Source: Cristatella mucedo (lineage: Eukaryota; Bryozoa; Phylactolaemata; Cristatellidae). Taken from it: a DNA stretch of 64,000 nucleotides. The stretch's first letter is position 1, and every line of letters starts with the position of its first letter. Of this stretch, positions 1 through 11,269 are shown in pieces. Below the pieces are notes generated by a model. The model had not been told where the DNA came from. It saw only the letters and a program-made list of their open reading frames with translations, and made no database searches. A program made the translations under genes and the position numbers. Location: contig WPIO01000243.1 of NCBI GenBank assembly GCA_009760855.2, positions 143,771 to 207,770 on the forward strand. Reading direction: 5' to 3'.

Positions 1-529
1 TCAGCAAAGGCGACTTATGACTGAATCTCTGGGTTTTTTACTATCTTTGCAGCCATTTTTACTACTGGCTGCAGTGGCCCTGATGGATTTTTGACAGCCC
101 TTCCAAAATGGGATTGCAACAACCCAGCCTAAGCAATATCAGGAACTATCTGTTCCTCGCAGCATTTGCATCGTTCTTGTGAAATATCCTTTGCGTGTTT
201 ACACATGTTGATAGTGCCCATATCATCACTATCCCATTGAAATTCTATATTTTTAATACATGGTAATTATCTAGAAATAATTCCATAGGATGTTATAAAA
301 AAATGTTTTACTGTCATTGTTAGTGCACGAGTCGCTCGTTTGCCTGGTGGGCAGACTCAGCCTTAGATTCAGCCTCAGACTCTGACTCAGCAGTGTCATA
401 GCTCAGATATTTTTAATGCTTCTTGCGGTGCATAGATTTTTTCCGAAGACATTCACATAGGCCGCTATAATTAATACTACGGATACTTGAAACGCCGGCA
501 TACAATTCTATAGTCTTGGATCATTGGTG
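1..529. other. Unassigned DNA, no gene seen
   Basis: I see no coding region, tRNA or recognisable transposon here. A short stretch near 350-390 repeats a CTCAGACT-like word a few times, but it is too small to call. Confidence 0.5.
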
Positions 530-705
530 AGTCGTGATGGCACACTAGGTAAGGTTTCAGGACCCCGGTCCTGAAGTTGTGGGCTAGAATCCTGCGGTGG
601 GCGATTCTTTATTGCCGCTGCCGGCGGCGTTGATAGCCGTCAATGCTCTTCTGTCGCGCTATACAAAAGAGGCCGTTGAATCAGCCAGGATTGTATTCTA
701 TTTAT
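530..705 (+). mobile_element. tRNA-derived SINE, family SINE-1
   Basis: The head has a pol III A-box-like word (TGGCACACTAGGTAAGG) and, about 50 bases on, a B-box-like word (GGGCTAGAATCCTGC, decayed from the GGTTCGATTCC seen in the 34.2-kb copy). A body of about 100 bases follows (GGTGGGCGATTCTTTAT, then TATACAAAAGAGGC and GAATCAGC). The same order is found at 5370-5557 (minus), 34211-34395 and 54431-54608. Promoter boxes plus a shared non-tRNA body define a SINE rather than a tRNA gene. Confidence 0.75.
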
Positions 706-871
706 TGTAGCACAGTCTCTCTTCTTTCGTAGGGACTGGGGCTCTCAAAAGATCGCTGCCAAGCAGCTTCCGGAGTTTATCGATAAGAACGATTTATCGT
801 GGAAGGTCTCCGCAGGCATTTTAAGCGACACCATTATACCGGAACACTCCTCGCGTTAGTAAAGAGAGAAA

Positions 872-962
872 GAGACAGACAGACAGACAGACCGAGACAG
901 ACCGAGACAGACAGACAGACAGACAGGCAGACAGACAGAAAGACAGACAGACAGACAGAGAG
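872..962. repeat. (GACA)n microsatellite
   Basis: About 90 bases of GACA/GACC tetranucleotide repeat with a few interruptions. The reading frames through it give only DRQT/SVCL low-complexity peptides. Confidence 0.95.
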
Positions 963-1149
963 TGCGCATACGGCAAAGCCAGCAGCGACGCCATTACCCC
1001 AGTCACGCTTGACTTGTCGGAGCGGCTGCCGACACTCAAGGCCGCCGGATCCCGAAGCTTGAGCAAGCCAGAGTAGCCGTCGGCCTGTGGCTATTGGGCC
1101 GCTGGCCGAGGGTCTTGTATCGCGCCCTCCGCTCTCGTCTCCCCGGTCG

Positions 1150-1540
1150 ACCCTTCGCCTGCTATGCTATGCTCCCAAAGCCTGGAACTCCCTCCCGACC
1201 TGCGTCAGAACATCCCCTGACCTGACCACATTTTAAAGGAACTTGCAAACACACCTATTTAGGACCGCATTTATTGGGTCTCTGTGATTCAACCTTGATG
1301 TGCTTATGCGTGCTGACACTGTGCATGCTGCCACTAACCACATTTGCATGCTGACCCTGTGCATGTCACCCCTAACCATGTTATTCATTTTGTTTGTTTT
1401 TCAAGCATGATTTTACTTACCATTCAATTGCATTTCCCTTTGCAGAAAATGTCAAGCGCCTAGAAAGAGATTAAGTTCTCTGAGGGCGCTTTATCAAGTA
1501 CATTATTATTATTATTATTCGTATTATTATTATTATCGTC
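1150..1540 (+). mobile_element. LINE-A 3' end (CR1/L2-type), 5'-truncated
   Basis: It starts in the last codons of the LINE-A ORF2 (AWNSLP-like motif, then L-T-F-R-N-L-T-H-L-F) and runs through the 3' UTR to the family's diagnostic end: TTGCAG, AAGCGCCTAGAAAGAG, TTCTCTGAGGGCGC, then (ATT)n. Five or more copies in the window end the same way. ORF2 is interrupted, so this copy is dead. Confidence 0.85.
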
Positions 1541-2138
1541 TCGCCGCTCGACCCGACCAACCGACCGAATGTTAGCTACTAATCAAGAGAGCGCATTCGA
1601 ACCCGTTAAAATCTTCCTGGATTTTAGCCGCGCCGAAGTAGGCTAGCTGCATTATTGCAAACCACATAGTAGTTAATATTTCAATCATGGCCCACGATAA
1701 CGAGCTTGGAGCTTCGATACGTTTTAACTGCCGCCCGCCACTTTTTCGTAAAGCAGATCGCTAGCAAAAACCGCCGACTCGCAGTCAATGGCCGGCTTGG
1801 CGGGAGCTGTTGGAAACGACAGCACACCGGTGGCGTGAAGCGGTAGCGTAGTTTTGGCTACTCGGCTACACCGAACGAGGCTTCGGCAGGTAGCGCTTAT
1901 TTACTAAAGGTATCGCTCCGGTTGGCAGCTCTTCTCTCGAGCAGGTTTCGAGGCCTGCTCTGCTGTCGCACTGGGCCACCCGCCATGCAGCGCGCGCTCT
2001 AACTTTAAGGTGGCAAAAATGCTTGCGACTCCGCAGAATCTCGGAGCAATTTGCGTTCGCACTCTGCAGACACCGGCGATTGGCTTACAAGAAACGGTCG
2101 GGTTCCGTACCATTGAGCTGCGCCTCGCTCGCATTCTT
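1541..2138. other. Unassigned DNA
   Basis: Moderately GC-rich sequence with no supported gene and no repeat shared with the rest of the window. Short open frames on both strands show no domain. Confidence 0.5.
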
Positions 2139-2260
2139 TTGGCCTGGCGGTTAAGGTGCTGCCCCCACCCCCCGAGGTCGTGGGCTCGAGGCCAGCGGAA
2201 TACGAAAAGCGGAATGGAGTTTAAGTCCTCTTGGGGCGCTATACGAATGAATTGCATTAC
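2139..2260 (+). mobile_element. tRNA-derived SINE, family SINE-2
   Basis: The A-box-like TGGCCTGGCGGTTAAGGTGC is followed by a B-box-like GTGGGCTCGAGGCC. The end, TCCTCTTGGGGCGCTATACG then AATGAATTGCATTA, resembles the LINE-A 3' terminus. Related copies are at 15880-16035 and 51742-51920 (minus). The long interval between boxes is like a Leu/Ser tRNA ancestor, which is inference. Confidence 0.65.
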
Positions 2261-2379
2261 TATCTTGTATAGCGCTGGGTAATGCTAGGGATAATGGGCT
2301 GTGGACTGCGCTAGAAGGCGCTAATTGCACGCACCCGAGCTCCAACGCTGGCTTGCATCGAGTTGCTAAGCGACTGCTC

Positions 2380-3540
2380 AGGCGGACGGACGTGGCGGCG
2401 GGCGGGCGGGCGACACTCGGGTGTCTCCTTTTCTTTTATATCAGCGCCGGGCGATCGGGCCAGCCGCAACCGCCGGGCGATTAGTGACAGACATCGCGTC
2501 GCCGCGGTTGGCGCGGCGGCGGCGAGAATCCGCCAGGGCTGAGAGCGGCAGGAAGACGTGTACGACGGTACGACGTGCGAGGCCCTGAGCCCCTCCCGCA
2601 CCGGCGGCGGCGGCCGCCGCCGCCGCGTCCTACCCTATCGCCCGCTCGCGAGCACTCGACGATCCGCGGCGACGCGCCAAGCGCGTCTGCATCCGTCGCC
2701 TGTATCGGCGAGTCGGCCGTATCGGCGGCGCGCGGCGGCCGAAGCCCGGGCGATAGCGGAGCGGCGCTGGCGCGCGACGGCGCGGACGGCGGCTGGCTGC
2801 CTGCGGCCGTCGCCGCCGGCGCCGCCGCCGCCGCCTTATCGGAGCCGCGAAGTCGGGCGTCGCCGCACACCCGGCGGCGGCGGCGCCGCTTACGCGGTCG
2901 TGCGGCGAGCGCGCCTGGCGGGTCCTGCTGCTATGGCGACGCGCGACGCTCGCTAGCTCGGCCAGCGGCGCAGTGCGCCGAGCGCGAAAGAGGCCTGAGA
3001 GGCTCGCGATGCGCCGACGCCGACGCCTGCGCAGCGCTCAATATCCTGCTGCGCGCAGAGCCGACGACAGCGACGCAGCGGAAAAGCGAAACAAACGAAG
3101 AGCCCGCGCACACAGTGGCCTGTGCGCTACACAGGCGACTTCCAGCCGACTTGCCAACCGGCTCGCGCTCAGCGCCTGGACTCACCGACCGGCAGACCCC
3201 GTTGCTCCACGAGAGCGACTGCGGGTGGTCGGGGGAAGGGGTGGTTGGCAGTGCCTTATATAATTGCCAGGTCATAATTCATGCCGTAACCTCGCTCGCG
3301 AGCTCATTGTTTGTAATCGAGGTTCAGCTGTCGAGCTTACAGTCGACAATCGCGGGAGAATTACGACTGTCGCTGAGGACTCGGCCTCGCGCCCGCTCGC
3401 GCGTCTGTCGCACGGCTAAACGAGCAGCAGCGCCCTCTAGCGTCAGCCGTCGGTCAGTGGGCGGTTGCCAACGGCGGCCTCGAGTCAGCGAGGAGTCGCT
3501 GACCAAGCAAACCAGACGGATGGGTTGGACTATGTGACGA
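2380..3540. other. CpG-rich island-like stretch without a recognisable gene
   Basis: GC is very high and CpG is abundant. Overlapping open frames occur on both strands (320 aa plus, 129 aa minus), all Arg/Ala/Pro-rich, as expected when GC-rich DNA lacks stops by chance. No domain is visible. It could be a promoter or first-exon region of a gene outside the window, but the sequence alone does not prove it. Confidence 0.4.
3105..3335. repeat. Dispersed repeat C, copy 1 (TATA-containing)
   Basis: It aligns by eye with 28905-29110 and 36910-37115. Shared words in the same order are GCTCAGC, GACTCACCGA, CCGTTGCTCC, GACTG-GGTC, GCCTTATA, CCAGGTCATAA and AGCTCATTG. The GCCTTATATAA word resembles a TATA box. 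Orientation is unknown. It could be an LTR, a LINE 5' region or a duplicated promoter. Confidence 0.5.
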
Positions 3541-4239
3541 CGTGTGGAAATGATACAAAGCATAGAGACAGGCGGCAATGGTCAGTTGCAATGGTCAATG
3601 CAGCCACTGCGACTAGCGACACTAGCGAGCGAGTTCAATGGCGTGTCGCCAGCTCTCACAGGCAGCTGACAATTATCCGCGTGCGACCACGTGTGGTAAA
3701 ACTCGAGCAGCGCAACAGTGCCAGAACGAAAGATCTACGACGAGCGCCCGTGCGTGCGACCGAGGCGGCCGGAAGTGCCAATACGGGGTAAATGCAAAGT
3801 TCTCAAGGAGTTGCTAAACCTCGGACAAGGATAACATTTATCTAAAAAATATGTAAAATATATAAATATGAAATATAAAATAATGTAATAATAAAATAAT
3901 GAATAATAATAATAACGCTGAAAATAATAATAAAATCAACATAAATATGTAAAGTTGATTTAGCCAACTATTTTTGAAATCTGTATGCGAGGCAGGTCTC
4001 TTTGATCTGCGACCGACTGTCTTAATACCCTCACTGACGCAGTGAACATTACACGTAAAAGTGCCGTCGGCAGGCATGCTTTCGTACATTCTGTCCGTGC
4101 GCTGAGTCGCGGAGATTCTTTCCAATTTACGAAAAAACTCTAAAAGATGTGGCATGCTAAGCACAGGTTTCAACGCCGCTTTAAGAAGTCTGGGTCTGAT
4201 GACGATCTATTCAATATCGAAGACTTCCTTCAAATGTGC
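3541..4239. other. Unassigned DNA with an AT-rich patch
   Basis: No gene is supported. Positions 3838-3960 are an AT-rich ATAATAATAAAAT-like patch that may be the remains of a LINE-A (ATT)n tail. Confidence 0.45.
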
Positions 4240-4835
4240 ACCTTGAAGCTTAGAAAAAATAGGACTTCTTTTTCCACGCAAAAACTAAAGTTCTGCCACT
4301 CAGACCCAAAACGGATTTGTCAGACAGGAAAACGATTGGCGGGCTCATTCTCTGAGACGTCGCACTTCCCAGATATTAGCAGCTCGGCCGAAACTTGTTC
4401 AGCCTGCAATAAAAAATTTCGCACGTTCGTGCTTCAATAAAGCCCCCCTCAGGCTAAAGCGTTTGTGGAATCGCAACCTGCGACTTGCCTTGAGAGATTG
4501 ACTTCCGAGGTTTGCGAAAGCGACGTGCCTACTTTGATAGGGTCTAGTATAGAGAGCTTGTCTCCTGAAGACCCTATATCACCATCTCTGTGGTCTTCGC
4601 TGACAGACACACTTAGCTTAGCCATAACAAAGATTTGAGATGCTTCTCAGGAAAAAAAGGAATTTCTAGTCCTTCAAATCCTTCAAATCCCGCATCGTTT
4701 GACCGATCCTTAAAAAGCCCGGATTGCATGCAGAGGTCCTTGCAAACTATCGACCAGTTTCACTTTTTCCTTTTTGTCAAAGATTTTTGAAAAACTGTCT
4801 CTAAGCTGCTTGTCGCACATATTGCAAATATTGAT
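4240..4835 (+). mobile_element. LINE-B copy 1, ORF2 linker to early RT (degenerate)
   Basis: Translated in broken frames, it gives the linker between endonuclease and reverse transcriptase (a Lys-Leu-x-Phe-Cys-x-Ser-Asp-Pro-Lys motif, then PDISSSAE), then an RT start of the N-Y-R-P-V-S type and a KIFEKL motif. The same order is found at 18390-19080. Homology resumes at 5835 after about 1 kb of nested insertions. There are many stops, so it is a dead element. Confidence 0.7.
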
Positions 4836-4974
4836 CTGTACGTTTCAATGGTGTTGTATATACAGGTGTTTAGAACAGCTGCTTAATTCAACCCGAAAAA
4901 TCAATTATAGTGTACAATTCGATACGTTTAATACTAACTGCTGAGTAGTCGCGACTGCTTAGTGGCTTTGTGAT

Positions 4975-5095
4975 CAGTGGCCCTTCCTTTGCAACCAGTG
5001 TAAAGTGCCTAGACAGAGATTAAGTTCTCTGAAGGCGCCGTATAGAATGGATTATTTATATTATTATTATTATTAGTAGTACTATTATTATCATT
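4975..5095 (+). mobile_element. LINE-A 3' tail
   Basis: Only the extreme 3' end is present: AAAGTGCCTAGACAGAG, TTCTCTGAAGGCGC, then an (ATT)n-like tail. It lies inside the gap that splits LINE-B copy 1, so it was inserted after LINE-B. Confidence 0.75.
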
Positions 5096-5369
5096 ACCCG
5101 TACCGCGTCCTTTAAGGTCTGTCGTGTCACGTGACTCGCATCGCCCTCCCGTGACTCCGTCACGCACGACCGCACCGTTTCAATGCTGCCGGAGGCGAGC
5201 GAGTTCATAGCCGTATCATTAACCACCTGGGTCGAGGTAAGGTTTAACAAGGCACAGCCGTTATATTCAAAGCAACTCGATAGAACAATGACAGTTATGC
5301 GTTATCGAGATGATTCCTTCCTGAAACGATTGGCCAGCGTTGGTAACTGAGTTATCAACGCAGAAGAGC

Positions 5370-5557
5370 TGGATAAGTAAAAAATACATCCTAGCTGATT
5401 AAACAGCCTCTTTTTGTATAGTGACAGAAGAGCCTTTACGGCTATCACCACCGCTTGCATTGGCGATAAAGAATCGCCCACCGCAGGAATCAAACCTACG
5501 ACCTCGGGACCGAGGTCGTGAAAGCAACAGCCTTACCTAGTGTGCCATCACGGCTCA
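5370..5557 (-). mobile_element. SINE-1, minus strand
   Basis: The reverse complement reads TGATGGCACACTAGGTAAGG (A box), TCCCGAGGTCGTAGGTTTGA (B box), the GGTGGGCGATTCTTTATCGC body and an AGGCTG-AATCAGCTAGGAT end. It is a nearly complete SINE-1, also inside the LINE-B interruption. Confidence 0.85.
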
Positions 5558-5834
5558 CCTGGATGAGGAAGAGTCAGAGATCGCTGCCGCCTATGTGGTT
5601 GATTTTGATAACAAACGCTCCTCTTCGAAGAAGACGTGCATAATGAAGGTGAAGTGATGCTCAATGATCGAATACAACTGACTTCAATGATTACTTAATG
5701 ATTTCTCTCAGGTTTAAGGGGAAATACAGTTGAATTATACAAAAATATTTTTTTTAATACAGTAGGAAACAAGAGTCTTCAAAAATGTATTGCAAACTTC
5801 AATAATTGAAAAGAATAAATTGCAAAAATAATTT

Positions 5835-7225
5835 TGATGATCGGGGTTCAAGTGGCAGAACTTCACTGAAACTGCTCTCATCCGTGTAACCAATGAGATC
5901 CATTGCAGCAGTGATGGCGGAAATGTCACATACCTAGCGTTACTAGATCTATCAGCTGCTTACGACACTATTTATCGCAACGTCCTACTTGACCGATTGA
6001 AAACAATGATTCGTATTGCAGAAGAGGCACTGGCGTGGTGCAGATCCTACTTATCCGATCGTGTTCTATTCGTGTCACGTGGAGGTCAGGTCTCACCCAA
6101 CAGTACAGTCGCCTGTGGAGTCACACAAAGGTTTATCCTCGGTCTTTTGCTGTTCTCTCTTTATACTCAAACTCTGGGGACATTGATTCAGGCTCACAAA
6201 ATAGGATATCACTTTTATGCTGACGATATGCGGCTGTATTTTTTATTTAAACAGTTGGAATCTGCTGCAGGGACTGACGAACTGAATTCTTGCCTCCAGC
6301 GACATTTGATTCTAGATGTCGGCAAATTTCCTTAAACTTATCTGTAGTAAAACTGAGCTACTCGTATGACACCCAAGAGTGTGGCTGGACTAAAAGGCTT
6401 TGCTCTTGTAATAGGCGATGCTGCTGTGCGGCCATTGCAGTGTACTCGGAATTTAGGTGTCGTCTTCGACAGCTGCCTAAATTTGGAAAGCTTCGTTAAA
6501 AGACTACTTCCAAAGCTAGCTATGACGTCCGATCCCTATCTAAGATTAAACGCTGTCTTCCACGTTGGCTTGCAAAAATTTAACTAACTCCTTGGTTGTG
6601 TCTTGGGTAGGTTTTTGTAAATCCCTTTTGGCCTGGCTACAGAAAAAAAGCCTCTAGACCACTAAAGCTGGTGATGAATACGGCTGCGAGGGTAGTTTGC
6701 GAATCCCAGAGGTTTGAACGTGTGTGTCATTTGCTGGAGGAGCTTGGATGGCTGCCGTTCGATCAACGGATCTAGAGCAAAGTTCTTAAGCTGACCCGCA
6801 AGGCCCGCCATGGATTGGCTTCTTCCTACCTCGCTGAGCTGCTGCACTAGTTCCAGCCTCCTCGTGCCCTTCCGTCCTGTACGGACAATATATATATTAG
6901 CTGTTCCATTCCTCAGTTTAAAGACCGTGCGAAACTCGCTTCCACGATTCCGACGCATCGAAATCCAATCTCCTGCAACAAACTATGGCGCATCCTTTCC
7001 AGCCATCCTGCGCCGACACTTTCACGCTACTCGCTACCATAACTGGTCTTGATTACCAAAATGGCTGCTATTCACTTTCTAATTCACTTTCTCTCGGTTG
7101 CGTGAGATAAAGTCTGTTGTCTGCCGAAGGGGTGCCGAAAGCCGCCTAGACTATAAATGGGTGCTAGGAAAGTTCCCTGCGTAACACGCGCATAGTCTGT
7201 GTGGCTTTGTGGAGTTACTGACAGA
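5835..7225 (+). mobile_element. LINE-B copy 1, RT domain to 3' end (degenerate)
   Basis: This is the continuation of the element begun at 4240. It encodes reverse transcriptase motifs: LLDLSAAYDTI (about 5943-5975) and the catalytic FYADD (about 6213-6227). The C-terminal thumb region carries a conserved N-S-L-P motif near 6930. The 3' UTR (GTACCGAAAGCCGC-like, TGCGTAACAC-CGCATAGTCT, TTTGTGGAGTTAC) identifies the family. Several stops and frameshifts make it non-functional. The protein would have copied its own RNA into a nicked chromosomal target. CR1/L2 superfamily placement is from motif order only. Confidence 0.8.
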
Positions 7226-9506
7226 GATACGACAGTCGATCTTTTTCGGGCGCGTCAGGTAGTTTTCGGTAACTGGTAGCAGGTTTACGGTAGCTGGTAG
7301 CTTATAAGTAGCTGGTTTGCAGCAAAATCCATAGCAGCAGTAATTCATTTTTCGCTTCTCTATTGCTTTAATTCAAGTTTCGTCTACATCCGCAGGCAAT
7401 GTTTTTCTAATTAAAAAACTCAGATGAAGTGCTTCCAGGTCACGCGCCTGCACAAAGCATGGCGTTCACCGGATGCCAGGAACTGACAGTTGACTGGGGG
7501 CTGTGGCCGTAGCTAGGCTTGGTCAGCCTGAAGGCTGGAGTTAGTTACCGATTGGCATCGCAACTTTTTCTGACTCGACAACAGTTGAAGCAAAGCTAAT
7601 GAGCCACCACACAATAATAAGAATGATACGTTTGTATAGCGCCCTCAGAGAGCTCACTCTATTGGCACTTTACATTTGCTACAAAGGAAGAATGATTGAC
7701 TGGTTAGTGGCCGTCAGAGCCGTTGCTTCATTCGCGTGAATAATACTTTATGCGCTTAAGCATGCTGCAACTGTACGTGCTAAACTTTCACTGATAAGCT
7801 CCTTTGCTCCCCGTCTATCTTACGTTAAGCGCGACGTGAAGGATAAGTAGAAAAGAATATTAAAGGACATTTATAAGTTGTCTTACGCGCTATGCAAATG
7901 AAATCTTATATGTTTCACTAGTATTATTATTAAAGAAATCAGGCGATTGCACAATAGGGGAGCGAAAATGTGGAGTTGCTCGGCACAGCTTGCAGCTGCA
8001 CCATCGAAGTAACTGAGTAATTTGCGGTTTTGTCCAAAGCTTCATCTACGAGACACGATTGGCAGCGGAGCGCTCTGCAAGTGTCGCTGTGGAAAATCTG
8101 TCATCTTTGGAAGCAGGTGTGCACTACGATTGATGTGAGGCGCCGCTTGTGCATATCAAGCAATCGAAGTTCGCCGAAAAAAATAAGCTTGCTTTAAAAA
8201 GAAAGAACATTCGTTCTGTTCTTCAAATCACGGCTCTCATTGCAACCTCAGGAGTACATCAAGCTTGGCTTGTGCGTATTGAAGCTCGCAGAATAGTTCT
8301 ACGCTCGAGTAATGTTGGACGAAGAACGGCCCTCGGGTTTCGGTCCTAGCTACGACCTCAACGCCATTTTGAATGACCAAATCGGAAGAGATCGAAGCTT
8401 TTGGTCTCACTCGGGAGAGTTTCCTGACCATACTACGGCCCCACTACTGCACTACTACTAAAAGATGCAAACGAAAGCCGACGGCAGCGACTCATTACGC
8501 CGATTGGCGTCATCCCAGCCCTGGTCTGCGTCGTGCGTACTAAACGCCGCTCCGCTTGGCCTGCATGGTGAAATTAAGCTTCTACATTACTTATTTGTTA
8601 TTATTTAATTGATTAGTGTTTTTAATAAAATTAATTTATTATTTAGAAATGAAGCTTTAAGCTACGATTACGACCGACGATCCCTGAAACTGGATCGAAG
8701 CATCGACGTTGTGGTCATACAGGGACCACGCCCAGACTGCAACTTAGCGGGTTCGCACTGGCTCAGCCCTACTGCTCAGCTCACGCCTCGCTCAGTGCGG
8801 ATAGGCTTATAAGTAGTCATCCTACTCATCCGCGCTCCTCCTGCTCGGGCGCTCAGCCTCGTCAATTTGCCATTCGTCAATTCGCTTGACTGGCTTCTTT
8901 ATGTGTGCACCGACGTTTGTCAGTGTCATTTCCGTCCGCCGTCCTTCGCTATTTTATGGACTGTACATAATGACTCGGTGAAAGCGCTCTCACTTTGCAA
9001 TGCCGGGCTATTTGCACGCTAACCGCTTCCTCGGGCGAGGCCTGCGCCTTTCAGCTTAGCTTGCGTCACTCTAAAAATCAGCCAATTGTGCACCGTGCAC
9101 AGGACGGAAAGTAATTGAGATGTCGCCCGTGGCAATTCAGATGTCCACCGTCGCTCTAGGAGAAACGCCGTGTGCACCATTCAGGGACCGGAAAGCGGAC
9201 GCGAGTTTGCCCTCACGCCTTCGACGTCAGCCGTGTCGCGCGGCGACGGTCTCGTCGAGGCATTCGCGCTCGAGCGTTCGCTCGACGCCGCCGCCGGGCG
9301 ACCGGTCCAAATAGGCGACGATGCACGCCCCACCACCACCACTTCGGCCTCTCTGGTGGAACAGTGTGGCCAAGTGAGAAAGTTAGGTGTTCAACCGCGT
9401 CGTCAACACCACTGTCGTGACGACACGGAGGTCGCGACCGCGGAGAGCATTCGAGACTAATATACGCCCGAGAGCTGCATAACCTAACGACATCCGCGAG
9501 TAACCA
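7226..9506. other. Unassigned DNA
   Basis: Apart from a LINE-A tail at 7611-7692 I recognise nothing. Positions 7255-7315 hold a loose GGTAACTGGTAGC-like direct repeat. A TATA-like CTTATAAG occurs near 8805, with no supported gene downstream. Confidence 0.45.
7611..7692 (-). mobile_element. LINE-A 3' tail, minus strand
   Basis: The reverse complement of GCGCCCTCAGAGAGCT and CACTTTACATTTGCT is the LINE-A terminus. The AATAATAAGAAT edge corresponds to its (ATT)n tail. Confidence 0.7.
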
Positions 9507-9652
9507 TAAGAATAATAATAACTATGATAGCAATCATAATAATGCATTTGATTAAGCACCGTCAGAGAACTTAATCTCTTTCTAGGCACTTTAGATTGGT
9601 GCAGAGAAAATGTGAAGTGTCCAGAAAGAGAAAGAGTTCTCTGAGCATCGGA
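9507..9652. mobile_element. Two LINE-A 3' tails in inverted orientation
   Basis: Positions 9507-9602 are a minus-strand LINE-A tail (CCGTCAGAGAACTTAATCTC, CTAGGCACTTTA). It is followed at once by a plus-strand tail (GAAGTGTCCAGAAAGAG, GTTCTCTGAGCATCG) at 9603-9652. Together they form an imperfect inverted repeat with arms of about 45 bases. Confidence 0.7.
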
Positions 9653-9965
9653 CGGCCCGTTGGCCACTGGTCATTGACGCTCGTATATTTCTTGTTTGTG
9701 GCCTTTAAAAAAAGTTGTCACAGGATCGCGTTCGTTTAACCAGTTCGAAAGCAACAGTCTGCGCGAACGAGCGAGCTTCACAAATCCCTAAAATTTCCCA
9801 ACATCCCCGGCCACCGTTCGAGAGGTTCTCCTCAGAACGCGCCGATAGGACGACGCTCCCTGCGACACGCTGCGAGGCGCCTCTGCGTCGGGCCAACCCA
9901 GCTGTACCGAGTACCGGCTCCGGCGACGAGCGAGACAAGCGACCGTCCTTGTTGAAGAAAGGCAG

Positions 9966-10475
<510 letters not shown>

Positions 10476-10608
10476 GTCTGTTGGCTGTCGAATGCCTACT
10501 GAAAGCTGATAAGGCTGTGGGTTCGCTATACAAAAGTCTCCTGTAACAGCCACACAATCGTTGTCACTTTGTAGAGTTACAGACGGAGATCCATTGCATT
10601 ACATTACA
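10476..10608 (+). mobile_element. LINE-B 3' tail
   Basis: It contains the family end: CAGTCTGTTGGCTGTCGAAT, CTGAAAGC, GCTATACAAAAGTCTCCTG, GAGTTACAGACGGAGAT, then two to three ATTAC repeats. The copy is 5'-truncated. Confidence 0.75.
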
Positions 10609-10689
10609 GTCATTTCGGAAGCACGCATACATAAGTTAAGGTGACTGGCTGGCTTCGTCAAATCTGAGTGCATGATCATTTCTCTTCCC

Positions 10690-11022
10690 GCCTGAATGAT
10701 GTTAGGCTTATCTAGACTGTGGAACTCGCTTCCACAGTTCTTACGCAACGACAACTACTCTCCTGCTGCCAACTATGGCTCATCCTTTTCACTGGTCCTA
10801 AGCTGCAACTTCCTTGCTACGCACTACCTCAACTGCTCTCCTGAGTCTGCTATGCTTTCCACTTCCTCTTTGTTGCGTGAGATGCAGTCTCTTGGCTACA
10901 GAATGCGTACCGAAAGCCGCTCAGGCTGTGAGTGCGCGATACAAAACTCTCCTGCGTAACACCCGCATAGTCTTTATGGCTTTGAGGAGTTACAGACGGA
11001 GATACATTACATTACCAGTTGA
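10690..11022 (+). mobile_element. LINE-B 3' end with ORF2 C-terminus
   Basis: It encodes the LINE-B C-terminus (LWNSLPQFLRN, then Y-S-P-A-A-N-Y-G-S-S-F and TESRSGCECAIQNSPA, about 80 residues open) and the 3' UTR ending in GGAGATACATTACATTAC. The frame is open to the family stop, so this truncated copy is fairly young. Confidence 0.85.
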
Positions 11023-11269
11023 AGTTATTCTGGTCTTGTGGCTGTTAAGCTAAAGAAAGTTAGCCGCCAGGCCAGTTAAAATGTCGGCAATGAAAAGTTC
11101 GCGGGCCGAAGTCTTTTTGTAAAGCTCTCGATGGGAATCAAGTCGCTATTCAATCAATTTAAAGTTTGGTGCGAAAGAGGCAGAACTACAGAAAGTCAAG
11201 CTAAGACAAGAGACAAGTATGCGATCCTTCTTAGAAAGCAGGCAAAAGAACAATAGAAGCCACTCATTC

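Noticed and set aside
2575-3537. 320-codon plus-strand frame in the CpG-rich stretch
   Set aside because: Overlapped by open frames on the other strand, Arg/Ala/Pro-rich, with no domain; typical of stop-poor GC-rich DNA.
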